Positions 53,181 to 62,057 of a stretch of 64,000 bases of DNA are shown piece by piece. The notes below the pieces were generated by a model. The model was not told where the DNA came from. It did no database searches and was given only the letters and a program-made list of their open reading frames with translations. The stretch is from the NCBI RefSeq assembly GCF_900105675.1, contig NZ_LT629786.1, positions 6,634,001-6,698,000 of the forward strand. The letters run 5' to 3'. The first letter of the stretch is position 1. Each line of letters starts with the position of its first letter. Source of the stretch: Pseudomonas synxantha. GTDB lineage: Bacteria; Pseudomonadota; Gammaproteobacteria; Pseudomonadales; Pseudomonadaceae. The position numbers and the translations under genes were made by a program.

Positions 53181-56100
53181 ATGATGCTGTCTTTTAGTTC
53201 CGGTCGTGCAGCACTTGAGGCGGTTAAGCGCCCTTCGGTTGAGGCCGTGCATAGTTTTGAGCCTTCGTCCGAGATAAGCACGTCGGCCGGAGTGTATGAT
53301 TCTAACGCATCGCTAAAAAAATGGTTACAACAACAGGTGTTGGCGGCCACAGGTAGACTCGTTGATCCTGATAAGGTTTATTTACATCGCTTTTCCAAAA
53401 GTCAAGGTGTTCATTCCGCAGATACCAGTACCGGTTGGAAGTATTCAGGTAAACCTGAACAGTCGATGACATTGACCGAAGCTGTGACCAGCAATTTCTT
53501 TTCCGCCGAGCGCTACCGTTGGGTTGGAAGAGTTGAGAGTACAGCGCATTTTGCAAGTTCTAATGTTAGTCCGTTTTCGCTGCTGGATAGTAGTAGTGTT
53601 TCAGATTTTTTCGGGCGCCTGGGGAAGTTGATTGCTGATAGAACCCTGCCGGGTTATATCTATTCGAAAATAAAAGATGATGTGCCGAGTGCAATAGAGA
53701 GTTGGCGTGACTTGGATGCGGTCTACGGTATTTATACGGATGGTCCCGATAAGGATAGTTATGACGCCCGTAATGAACTGCCGCTAAAACCTTCGCAGTT
53801 CTTAGATATCGTACGCACAGGGGATGTGCAGAACATGCTGACGGGAAACGTCAAAAAGTTCTGGACTGATCATCGTGCACAATGGCGCTCCGCGGCCAAA
53901 GGCCATTTTGTTGATGAAGCGCGCAAGGCGCTGAACGCCAACACGCTAAATCCCGCAGAGTATGCCTTGGTGATGGGGGGCGGGGCACCAGACCTTCCAT
54001 TGGATGCACCAACGACGCCGGAGCAACTACAAACAACGGCAGCGCCTGGCGCCAGCAGCCAGGTCATGCGTTTTGATATCAACGGCTACTATGCCACCGA
54101 TATCCTTCGTTTCGTTGGCGAGCGGGGCAAACAAATTCTCTACATCCCCGGTGCGTGCCCGGTCTTTGAGGTATTCCAGAACACGACAGAACTGCAAAGG
54201 TGGGTGGTAGAGCAGGGGAAGGACCCTGGCAAATCTGCCGCTCTTGCTCATCACTTCTCCCTGAGCGACCGCCAGCAAGGGATATATGGTTCGCTGAGTG
54301 TCAATGGTGTTGACAGCGCATTAAGCAAACTCGGTAGCGGTGAGATGAAGGCTGATAGCAATCATATCAACGTCAACGACTCGCGGGTTGGAGAAGATGT
54401 TTTCACCATGATGGCCCGGGAGACGCAGGCGCGCATCGAATCCGATGTGGATACCCAGATCAAGTCAAATTCGGAAGTGTACAGGGACGACGCTTTGGGA
54501 GTCGTTCAGTCTGCCAACGCGGTGTTCTCAATTCCCTTGGCGCTCTTGGGACCCATTGGCATGGGCGTCAATGCGTTGGCCTTCACGACACAAGTAGGAC
54601 TGGAAACGGATCAAGCCATCGAAGGTGATACCTATTCTGAGCGTAAGAACGGTTTCAAGGCAGCCGTGACAGATATGGCGATGATGGCTATGAGCCATGC
54701 CGTTGGTAAGTATACGAACTCGCGGTCAGGTGCAAGAACGGTACAAACGCAATCGAGTAGCGGCGGCCTGCCGGTGAGCGTATCCCAAGAGCGGTTTCCG
54801 TATGCCTTTGAACGGCCTGCGGCGTTCAATCCATTTAGCCTGAAGCTTTCAGAGGCCAGGGAAATTACGTTCAAGGGGCAACAATATTTTGTTGGCGCTG
54901 CTCCGGATGTTATGGATGGTCAGCACTACCTCTTATGGCAGCGGGATCCTGAAAACCCTTCTCTATTGGTCAGCACTGCGAGAGTCGCCAAGCCGGATGC
55001 AAGCGGAATTTGGCACTCCATGCGCACTTCGGGGGGAGCATGGCAGCCTCCTACCCAGCCTGAGACTTGGCAAGGCACTATCACGCTTGACCCCTATGAA
55101 GTCCGGACGGTTGGCCAAACGCCTATCGATGTGCCTCCTGGCTATGAATTGATATCCATAGGTAAGGAATCAATATTTGCTCCGGAAGGCTATCGAAGGG
55201 TTAGAAACTTTAATCAGGAAGGGGAACTGACAAATTATCCTCTTTGGAAGATAAAGGATGGGGTCGCTACGGAGTGCGGGCACTATACGCAGGAAGGCAT
55301 TATTAGTCTGGTCGGTTCGGATCTTAAAGTCAGCAATTATGTTCAGATTGAGGGGAAAATATTTAAAGTAGACTATGACGCTGATAAAGCCTCCTGGAAG
55401 ATAATCGGCAACGACGATGTGTCGGCCCCTGATATATTTATACAGCCAGGTCTCGAAATAGGTTCTTGGATACCTGAGCCAGATATGGCGGGGCGGGAAG
55501 TCCTGAGCAGTATGGTAAGACGTCTTCTCGGTATTTCGGAGAGCGCCAACAAGGAACCCGGAGTGCGTACTGCAAACGATGTTGCGGTACAAGAATATAT
55601 AAAACAATACGGTCGACAAATAATTCGCACTACTGAACCTACCATTCTGATGGCCGAGGCTTCTCGGCAAGACGCACTTATCGATCAGTATGTGCTTAAG
55701 CATGGACTTCCCTACGCTCAAGTTCAAAGTTTGGTGGAGGTAAGTCTCAAAGGCTTGCCGCTACCGTTGTGGGCTCCGAGGTTCGACGCTTTCGAGGGGC
55801 TTGGATCCATCGCTGCTGCGGGGGGGCGCGGAGGCTTGAATGTTAACCAGGCCTCAAGGAATGCGGCAGTTCGTTATCCCGTTCGCTCTTACAGTCAAGA
55901 GCAAATTGAAAGTATTCAAGCGCTGAATGCGCTTAACCAAGTGCATGAAAATTCTCCAATAAAGATAGCGGAAAACAATTATAAAAAGGGTGCTCTTAAC
56001 GAGAAAGTGCTGAAGCTTACTCTTGAGCGTGATGGATACAAGGTGCTCCCAGGAGGGCAGTACAAGAATGGAAAAAGTGGATTTGATCTGGTGTTAGAGG

Positions 56101-56435
56101 GGCCGAATGGAAATATATACGTACTGGAGGCAAAGCAGATTAAAAGCGTTGGCAATGGCAATACGTTAGGCTCTGTATCGATGTCTGATGCGGGGGCGGG
56201 AGGGAATGTGCAGTTGAGCGATGCGTGGGTCAGTTCGGTGTTGGATAACTGTCTTGCTGAGGCGAACTCTTCGGCGGCGCGTGCCGAAGTAGTCAATACG
56301 CCGGCCTATCAGGCTGTCTCGCATGCGCTGCAAAATGGCACACTGAGAAAGCTGTTAGGTGGTGTAACGCCTGACGGCTCAGTGCTTATATTCAAGGTTG
56401 ATTTTTCTGCATACGATTCAGCTCATCCGCGGTAA
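53181..56435 (+). CDS. Large T6SS effector: DUF6543 dermonecrotic-toxin-like region plus PD-(D/E)XK nuclease-like tail
   Basis: A 1084-residue protein from the ATG at 53181. The first ~600 residues look like the DUF6543 'dermonecrotic toxin' N-terminal region (WLQQQVLAATGRLVDPDKVY; GKQILYIPGACPVFEVFQ; ALAHHFSLSDRQQGIYGS), with a hydrophobic stretch at about 447-475. The C-terminal domain resembles a restriction-endonuclease fold: Glu941, Asp969 and Glu983-Ala-Lys985 (GFDLVLEG...VLEAKQ) fit a PD-(D/E)XK active site. This suggests a DNA-cutting toxin. Base composition is much lower in GC than in the flanks, indicating transfer. No homologous immunity gene is seen next to it. Confidence 0.72.
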   Translation: MMLSFSSGRAALEAVKRPSVEAVHSFEPSSEISTSAGVYDSNASLKKWLQQQVLAATGRLVDPDKVYLHRFSKSQGVHSADTSTGWKYSGKPEQSMTLTEAVTSNFFSAERYRWVGRVESTAHFASSNVSPFSLLDSSSVSDFFGRLGKLIADRTLPGYIYSKIKDDVPSAIESWRDLDAVYGIYTDGPDKDSYDARNELPLKPSQFLDIVRTGDVQNMLTGNVKKFWTDHRAQWRSAAKGHFVDEARKALNANTLNPAEYALVMGGGAPDLPLDAPTTPEQLQTTAAPGASSQVMRFDINGYYATDILRFVGERGKQILYIPGACPVFEVFQNTTELQRWVVEQGKDPGKSAALAHHFSLSDRQQGIYGSLSVNGVDSALSKLGSGEMKADSNHINVNDSRVGEDVFTMMARETQARIESDVDTQIKSNSEVYRDDALGVVQSANAVFSIPLALLGPIGMGVNALAFTTQVGLETDQAIEGDTYSERKNGFKAAVTDMAMMAMSHAVGKYTNSRSGARTVQTQSSSGGLPVSVSQERFPYAFERPAAFNPFSLKLSEAREITFKGQQYFVGAAPDVMDGQHYLLWQRDPENPSLLVSTARVAKPDASGIWHSMRTSGGAWQPPTQPETWQGTITLDPYEVRTVGQTPIDVPPGYELISIGKESIFAPEGYRRVRNFNQEGELTNYPLWKIKDGVATECGHYTQEGIISLVGSDLKVSNYVQIEGKIFKVDYDADKASWKIIGNDDVSAPDIFIQPGLEIGSWIPEPDMAGREVLSSMVRRLLGISESANKEPGVRTANDVAVQEYIKQYGRQIIRTTEPTILMAEASRQDALIDQYVLKHGLPYAQVQSLVEVSLKGLPLPLWAPRFDAFEGLGSIAAAGGRGGLNVNQASRNAAVRYPVRSYSQEQIESIQALNALNQVHENSPIKIAENNYKKGALNEKVLKLTLERDGYKVLPGGQYKNGKSGFDLVLEGPNGNIYVLEAKQIKSVGNGNTLGSVSMSDAGAGGNVQLSDAWVSSVLDNCLAEANSSAARAEVVNTPAYQAVSHALQNGTLRKLLGGVTPDGSVLIFKVDFSAYDSAHPR

Positions 56436-56484
56436 ATGCCAGGGCGGGGAAATCAAGCCTGACACTTTTGTCACGATGTACTTG

Positions 56485-56567
56485 GTGTAGGGATTATCTG
56501 ATTTAGTCGCTGCTTGACCAACAGGATAAATGGCCGGTGCAGAATCGGTTGCCCACTCGTTTGCAGA
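56485..56567. repeat. Leader repeat copy 2, upstream of the DUF4123 adaptor
   Basis: Related to 50701-50781: TGATTT is followed after about 32 bp by GGTGCAGAATCGG, then GCCCAC and GCAGA (56536-56567). The two leaders flank the vgrG and effector genes. Confidence 0.6.
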
Positions 56568-56609
56568 TGAAGAGTGTTTCAGTTCAGCTTTAAAAAGGAA
56601 CATGTCCGA

Positions 56610-57356
56610 ATGCATCCATCTTTGGCTCCCAGTGCCTGGCTTGCGCAAGACGTGCTGCGCCCCAATGAACAGCTCTATGCCGTGCTGAGCAATGCCAGTG
56701 ATGCCAGACCGTTGGCCGCCTGGCAAGCCACAGCTGCGGGGATGCGCCCTCAATCGCTATGGGCAGGTACGCCATATGCCGAATGGGACGAGGTAATGCC
56801 TTACGTGGGTATCGTCGAGCCAGGAAGCGCTTTTCTCGACTGGATCGCCGCCAGCGAGGCCACTGATTGGGGATGGCTGGCGGTATCGTCCAGCCCTTTG
56901 GAAGTGGTGGTCGCACATCTGCAAAGTTTGACCAAGGTATACCTGGCCGATGACCACGCAGTATTTTTACGCTTTTGGGATGGCCTGCAGTTTCTGCCGA
57001 TTATGCAAAAACTGGGAGAGGAAGCGGGCAGGGTATTGCCGGTGTTTCGCTGTTATTGGATCAATGGCGAATCGTTGACGGTGACGACCGGGCCGGTGAC
57101 CGCAGTCAAGCCGAGCCCATGGTGGCGAGTACCTGCATCATTACTTAAACAGTTGGCCGAGCAATCACCTCAAACGCTGATTGAAAATCTGCTGCAGTGG
57201 CTCGAAGAGCAACGTCCCGATTTATACGCGGCCTTCTCGTTATCGATTTTGAGGCACAAGGTTGCCTACTTCGTGCGCGAACCGTTGGTGGATTACCAGG
57301 CGCTGGTTAACCACCTCGAATCGGAGTCGTGCAGCACGCCATGGTTGGTGGCATAA
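56610..57356 (+). CDS. DUF4123 T6SS adaptor/chaperone
   Basis: A 248-residue protein of the DUF4123 family (QLYAVLSNASDARPLAAW; SLWAGTPYAEWDEVMPYVGIVEPG; FLRFWDGLQFLPIMQKL). Such adaptors (Tap/TEC) bind a specific VgrG and load its effector onto the spike. Usually they precede the effector gene; here it follows. AAGGA lies about 10 bp before the ATG at 56610, and a GTG further upstream is less likely. It supports delivery of the large effector by the VgrG encoded here. Confidence 0.88.
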   Translation: MHPSLAPSAWLAQDVLRPNEQLYAVLSNASDARPLAAWQATAAGMRPQSLWAGTPYAEWDEVMPYVGIVEPGSAFLDWIAASEATDWGWLAVSSSPLEVVVAHLQSLTKVYLADDHAVFLRFWDGLQFLPIMQKLGEEAGRVLPVFRCYWINGESLTVTTGPVTAVKPSPWWRVPASLLKQLAEQSPQTLIENLLQWLEEQRPDLYAAFSLSILRHKVAYFVREPLVDYQALVNHLESESCSTPWLVA

Positions 57357-57429
57357 ACGCCTCTCGGCGCACGACTCTGCACCTTTGCCCGCACAGAAGG
57401 TAAACTTCGCCCCCTGCGCAGGAGCAACC

Positions 57430-58266
57430 ATGAATTATCGTCACGCCTTTCACGCCGGCAACCACGCCGATGTCTTCAAACACCTGACCTTGACCCGCCT
57501 CATCGCCCTGATGTCGCGCAAGGAGCAGCCGTTCGCCTACCTCGACACCCACGCAGGCATCGGCCTGTACGACCTGCAGGGCGACCAGGCCAACCGAACA
57601 GGTGAATACCTGGAAGGCATCGCCCGCCTGTGGGGAGCAAGCGACCTGCCGCCGCTCACCGCTGACTACATGCGCGTGCTGCACGAGATGAACCCGGATG
57701 GCCAGTTGCGCTATTACCCGGGCTCGCCGGAGCTGGCCCGACGCCTCACGCGGCCACAGGACCGCGTGCTGCTCAACGAAAAGCACCCGGAAGACGGCGT
57801 GCTGCTCAAGGACAATATGAAGGGTGATCGCCGCGTCAAAGTGCACCTGGGCGAAGGCTGGCACGTGCCACGGGCCTTGCTGCCGGTGCCGGAAAAACGC
57901 GCGCTGATGCTGATCGACCCGCCGTTTGAACAGCTCGATGAAATGCAGCGTTGCGCGGCGTCCCTCAAGGAAGCGGTTGGCCGTATGCGCCAGACGGTCG
58001 CGGCGATCTGGTACCCGGTGAAGGACCAGCGCATGTTACGCCGCTTCTACCAGGACCTGGTCGGCACCGGTGCGCCGAAGTTGCTGCGTGTGGAGTTGCT
58101 GGTGCATCCCCTGGATACCCCCAACACCCTGACCGGCTCGGGCCTGGCGATTGCCAACCCGCCGTGGGGCCTGGAAGAGGAATTGCGCGAGTTGCTGCCG
58201 TGGCTGTCCAAGAAGCTTGGCCAGACCCAGGGTGGGTGGCAGATGGATTGGCTCATTGCTGAATAA
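57430..58266 (+). CDS. rlmJ: 23S rRNA (adenine(2030)-N6)-methyltransferase
   Basis: A 278-residue methyltransferase that modifies A2030 in 23S rRNA. The N-terminal MNYRHAFHAGNHADVFKH is the family signature, and the DPPF catalytic motif is at 163-166. AGGAG is 6 bp before the ATG at 57430. Length is normal. Identification is secure. Confidence 0.95.
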   Translation: MNYRHAFHAGNHADVFKHLTLTRLIALMSRKEQPFAYLDTHAGIGLYDLQGDQANRTGEYLEGIARLWGASDLPPLTADYMRVLHEMNPDGQLRYYPGSPELARRLTRPQDRVLLNEKHPEDGVLLKDNMKGDRRVKVHLGEGWHVPRALLPVPEKRALMLIDPPFEQLDEMQRCAASLKEAVGRMRQTVAAIWYPVKDQRMLRRFYQDLVGTGAPKLLRVELLVHPLDTPNTLTGSGLAIANPPWGLEEELRELLPWLSKKLGQTQGGWQMDWLIAE

Positions 58267-58293
58267 GCGCCTTTGCAGCCAAACACAAACCAA

Positions 58294-58322
58294 TGTGGGA
58301 GGGGGCAAGCCCCCTCCCCACA
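58294..58322. repeat. Solitary REP palindrome between convergent genes
   Basis: TGTGGGAGGGGG-CAAG-CCCCCTCCCCACA, a single near-palindromic hairpin with one extra C in the right arm. Like the copy at 10299-10330 it lies between convergent genes (rlmJ and msrA) and may serve as a terminator. Confidence 0.8.
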
Positions 58323-58340
58323 TTTGGTTTTATGTTGACC

Positions 58341-58988
58341 TTAGATCGGGCAGGTCACGCCAGTGCCACCGATGCCGCAGTAGCCCTGCGGATTCTTCGC
58401 CAGGTACTGCTGGTGGTACGCTTCGGCGAAGTACACCGTCGGTGCTTCGTCGATTTCAGTGGTAATGGTACCCACGCCGGCTTTGGTCAATTCAGCTTGA
58501 TAAGCCTCGGCACTGGCTTTGGCTGCCGCCAGCTGTTCGGGCGTAGTGGCATAAATAACCGAACGGTACTGGCTGCCGATGTCATTGCCCTGGCGCATGC
58601 CCTGGGTCGGGTTATGCAGTTCCCAGAACATCTTCAACAGGTCTTCATACTTGACCTTGGCCTGGTCATACACCACCAGCACCACTTCGCTGTGGCCGGT
58701 CAGGCCCGAGCAGACTTCTTCGTAGGTCGGGTTCGGCGTGAAACCGCCGGCATAGCCGACCACCGTGCTGACCACGCCGTCGCGTTCCCAGAATTTACGT
58801 TCCGCACCCCAGAAACACCCCAGGCCGAAGATCGCAAAGCCAACGTCGTCGATAAAAGGACCCAGCAGCGGGTTGCCGTTGACGTAATGAGTTTCCGGCA
58901 AGGCCATCGGGGTTTCACGGCCAGGCAGAGCTTGTTCTTGAGTAGGCAGCACGTTTTTGTTCACCAGAATTTCCGAGCGCAAGACCAT
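58341..58988 (-). CDS. msrA: Peptide methionine sulfoxide reductase MsrA
   Basis: A 215-residue enzyme that reduces the S form of methionine sulfoxide. Catalytic Cys58 is in the GCFWGAE motif, and the recycling cysteines lie in the C-terminal [12 protein letters not shown] tail. It repairs oxidised proteins using thioredoxin. Length and motif match the E. coli-type enzyme. Confidence 0.96.
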   Translation of the reverse strand: MVLRSEILVNKNVLPTQEQALPGRETPMALPETHYVNGNPLLGPFIDDVGFAIFGLGCFWGAERKFWERDGVVSTVVGYAGGFTPNPTYEEVCSGLTGHSEVVLVVYDQAKVKYEDLLKMFWELHNPTQGMRQGNDIGSQYRSVIYATTPEQLAAAKASAEAYQAELTKAGVGTITTEIDEAPTVYFAEAYHQQYLAKNPQGYCGIGGTGVTCPI

Positions 58989-59060
58989 GATCAGTCCTCT
59001 CGTCAGGTTGAGTAGCAGTAAATTATCAGACAGTCAGTGTGCCCGAGTGTTACAGCGCTG

Positions 59061-61754
59061 TCAGGCGATTGGCCCACGTGGATAGCGTTTGAGCTTTTCC
59101 AGCAGTTCTGCACCGGGGATCGGCCGGTCGAACAGGTAGCCCTGGCCCACATCGCAGCGATGCCGGCGCAGGAACGCCAATTGCTCGGCAGTCTCGATAC
59201 CTTCGGCCACCACCTTGAGCTTGAGGTTGTGGGCCATGGCGATCACCGCCGAGGTAATTTCCATGTCGTCCTGGTTATCCGGGATTTCGTGGATAAAGCT
59301 GCGATCAATCTTAATGATGTCGATGGGGAATTTTTTCAAGTAGCTCAGCGACGAGTATCCGGTGCCGAAGTCATCCATGGCCAGGGTCAGGCCGAAGCTC
59401 TTGAGCTGGTCCAGTTGCAGGCGCGTGTCTTCGGTGGCCTCCAGCAGTAAGCCTTCGGTCAGCTCCAGCTCCAGCAGGTTGGCCGGCAGTTGTTCTTCCT
59501 TGAGGATCGTGGCGATCGAGGCCACCAGGTCCGGGTCGGAAAACTGCTTGGGCGACAGATTGATCGCCACCTGCAGATTGCCCATGCCTGCGGCGCTCAA
59601 CTGTCGGCTCATGCGACAGGCCTGGCGGGCGATCCATTTGCCGATGGGAATGATCAACCCGGTCTCTTCGGCCACGCTGATGAACTGGTCGGGGCGGATC
59701 ATGCCCTTTTCCGGGTGGTTCCAGCGCAGCAGCGCCTCCATGCCCAGCAGGCGACCGCTGCGCAGGCATAGCTTGGGCTGGTAGAACACGTCCAGCTCGT
59801 TCTGGGTCAGGGCGCGGCGCAGGTTGTTTTCTACGAACAGCTTGTAGCTGGCCTCGGCGTTCAAGGCTTCGGTAAATACCTGCACCTGGTGCTTGCCGTT
59901 GGCCTTGGCCTTGTGCAGGGCCAGTCCGGCGTTACGCATCAGGGTCTGTGGGTCACGGCCATGCAGAGGCGCGCAGGCCAGTCCTACGGAGCCGGTGACG
60001 CTGATCAGCTGGTTGTCGACGAACATCGGCTTGTCGAGGGTGGCCAACAGTTGGCACGCGACCTGCTGGCCAGTCTCCAGGTCGGCATCGTCCAACAGTA
60101 CCGCAAACTCGTTACTGGCAAAGCGCGCCAGGCTGCCGCCGCTGCTCAAGCTGTTGCGCAGGCGGCGGGCCAGGCTGATCAGCAACTTGTCGCCGGTCTG
60201 GTGGCCGAGGCTGTCGTTGATGCGCTTGAAGTTGTCGATGTCCACCAGCAGCAGGCTGATCGGGCTGTCGCTGTCGCGGGCAAAGCGTTCGTCGAGGTTG
60301 CGGATAAACGCCGGGCGGTTGCCCAGGTTGGTCAGGTTATCGGTGTAGGCCAGGCGTTCGATGCGCTGTTGCGCCAGCTTGGTCTGGGTGATGTCTTCGT
60401 AGATGCCGATGTAGTGGGTCAGCTCGCGGTTGTCGCCGTACACCTTGGAAATCGACAGCTGGCCCCAGTAGGGTTCCAGGTTCTTGCGCCGGCTTTTGAA
60501 CTCACCCTGCCAGCTGTTGCTTTTGGCCAGGGCCGAGGGTGCGTCGAACAGCAATTCGCTGAGATTTTCCAGGGCCGGCAGTTGGGCCAGGCGATGGCCG
60601 TGGACTTCTTCGGCGCTGTACTGGGTGATCGCGGTGAAGCTGGGGTTGACATACTCCACCACGCCGTCGCAGTTAACCAGCAGAAAGGCGTTGGCGCTTT
60701 GTTCCACTGCACGCTGGAACAGGTGCAGGGCACTGGTGGCGGTGCGGCGGTTGTGGTTGTTGATGACCTGGGCGAACTGGTCCGCCAACTCGCCGGCAAA
60801 CGCGATCTCATCGGACTGCCACGCCCGCGAGCTGCCGCTTTGTTCCAGGCACAGCACGCCGACCACCTGGCCGTCGACCCGAATGCTGGCGTCGAGCATC
60901 GCGTGAATATCCTTGGCACGCAGGCTTTCGGCCATTTCCCGGGTGCGTGGGTCGCGCAGGGCATGAGTGGCGTCGATGGCGCGGCTGGAGTGCAGGGCTT
61001 CCAGGTAATCCGGGAAACCACTGGCATCGATGGCGTCGGGCAGGCGGTGCTGTTGGTCGGCGCGGTGGTACGCCGAGATCGGCACCAGGCGCTGACCCTC
61101 CAGGTTCCAGATGCTGGCGCAATCGATCTGGTAGATGTCGCAGGCGCTTCGTGTAATCAGCTCTGCGGCTTCGCGCAGCGAATTGGACGTGGTGTAGCGC
61201 TGGCGCGCCAGCAGCAGGATCAATTCCTGCTGGGCGCGCACTCGCTCCAAGTGTTGCAGCTGTTCTTGCTGGGCACGCTGGTTGAGTTCCAGGGCGATCT
61301 GCAGGCGGCTGTTCTGGTTTTCCAGGTCAGCGGTCGGGGCGGGCGCGGTCGTATCGCTGAATAGCCCGTCGACCACCATCAGGTAGCCGCGCAGCAGATG
61401 GCGGTTGTGTTGTTTGTAGGCCTCGCCCATTTCCAGCAGGCTCATCGGGCCGTCATGGGTGTGCAGGGTATAGCGCACCAGGTAATGGGGGCTGTGGGTC
61501 AGTTGCTGCTGGATTGCGTCGTGCAGTTGATAGCGGGCCTGGGGCTCCATCAGGCTGGCGTAGGGCGTGCCGATCAGGGCACAGAGTTCCACCGCTGGCA
61601 GGCCGAACTGGCGCTCGCAATTGGGATCGAGGTACAGCAGGGCCCAGCTTGCCTCATTAAGCCGCTCGAAACGCAGCATACCGAGGCGCGAAGGCACCGG
61701 TAATTGCGTCACTACCTCGGCCGCCATACGGGCGACATCGGGATGGCTTTTCAT
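59061..61754 (-). CDS. PAS-GAF-PAS-GGDEF-EAL signalling protein with degenerate GGDEF
   Basis: An 897-residue soluble-looking protein: an N-terminal PAS-like region, a coiled linker, a GAF domain at about 170-330, a PAS domain at 345-460, then GGDEF and EAL. The GGDEF motif is replaced by ASNEF at 546-550, so diguanylate cyclase activity is unlikely. The EAL domain keeps EALLRW (Glu673) and DDFGTGYSSLSYLKKF, so it should hydrolyse cyclic di-GMP. The ATG at 61754 is preferred. Sensory input is probably a ligand or redox signal; the signal cannot be read. Confidence 0.9.
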   Translation of the reverse strand: MKSHPDVARMAAEVVTQLPVPSRLGMLRFERLNEASWALLYLDPNCERQFGLPAVELCALIGTPYASLMEPQARYQLHDAIQQQLTHSPHYLVRYTLHTHDGPMSLLEMGEAYKQHNRHLLRGYLMVVDGLFSDTTAPAPTADLENQNSRLQIALELNQRAQQEQLQHLERVRAQQELILLLARQRYTTSNSLREAAELITRSACDIYQIDCASIWNLEGQRLVPISAYHRADQQHRLPDAIDASGFPDYLEALHSSRAIDATHALRDPRTREMAESLRAKDIHAMLDASIRVDGQVVGVLCLEQSGSSRAWQSDEIAFAGELADQFAQVINNHNRRTATSALHLFQRAVEQSANAFLLVNCDGVVEYVNPSFTAITQYSAEEVHGHRLAQLPALENLSELLFDAPSALAKSNSWQGEFKSRRKNLEPYWGQLSISKVYGDNRELTHYIGIYEDITQTKLAQQRIERLAYTDNLTNLGNRPAFIRNLDERFARDSDSPISLLLVDIDNFKRINDSLGHQTGDKLLISLARRLRNSLSSGGSLARFASNEFAVLLDDADLETGQQVACQLLATLDKPMFVDNQLISVTGSVGLACAPLHGRDPQTLMRNAGLALHKAKANGKHQVQVFTEALNAEASYKLFVENNLRRALTQNELDVFYQPKLCLRSGRLLGMEALLRWNHPEKGMIRPDQFISVAEETGLIIPIGKWIARQACRMSRQLSAAGMGNLQVAINLSPKQFSDPDLVASIATILKEEQLPANLLELELTEGLLLEATEDTRLQLDQLKSFGLTLAMDDFGTGYSSLSYLKKFPIDIIKIDRSFIHEIPDNQDDMEITSAVIAMAHNLKLKVVAEGIETAEQLAFLRRHRCDVGQGYLFDRPIPGAELLEKLKRYPRGPIA

Positions 61755-61960
61755 GGGGAAACTCGCTTGGGAAAATGCGCGTGGCGCCCGGCTCACGCCC
61801 TCTTTACTGTCGCCTGCGGCAAGGTTGCATCATGCGGCACGCACTGACAAGAGAGGATGAAGGCTAAGTGCTATAAGGCAGTTATCGGCCGTGCGGGGGA
61901 TTTCTGCAATCGAAGTGACAGAAGGTGTACAAACCTGTTCTGTGTGTACACCGAGCGCAC

Positions 61961-61987
61961 AAAAAAAGCCCCGCCAAGCGGCGGGGT
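61961..61987 (-). terminator. Intrinsic terminator of the aceEF transcript
   Basis: On the - strand, ACCCCGCC-GCTT-GGCGGGGC is followed by seven T. This is a strong rho-independent terminator about 70 bp after the aceF stop. Confidence 0.93.
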
Positions 61988-62021
61988 TGAGGTACGAGCG
62001 TGGCGCTCGGAAATCGGTGCG

Positions 62022-62054
62022 GCAGGGGCCTTCCCGGTGAAAGGAAGGCCCTGC
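62022..62054 (-). terminator. Second hairpin just after aceF
   Basis: GCAGGGGCCTTCC (62022-62034) pairs with GGAAGGCCCTGC (62043-62054). It lies directly after the stop codon with no T tract, so it may be a 3' end stabilising hairpin upstream of the true terminator. Confidence 0.6.
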
Positions 62055-62057
62055 GGC

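Larger units (their letters stand above)
61755..62057. other. Gap between the EAL gene and aceF, with two terminator hairpins
   Basis: No gene is seen here. It holds the two terminator hairpins of aceF (listed separately) and a short inverted repeat GGTGTAC (61924-61930) with GTACACC (61946-61952), about 170 bp before the EAL gene start and a candidate regulator site for that gene. Confidence 0.6.

Noticed and set aside
56418..56753. Small - strand frame between the effector and the DUF4123 gene, considered as an immunity gene
   Set aside because: It overlaps the adaptor coding sequence heavily and the leader repeat, and its upstream half is antisense to DUF4123. The plausible part is due to the repeated leader, not to a gene.
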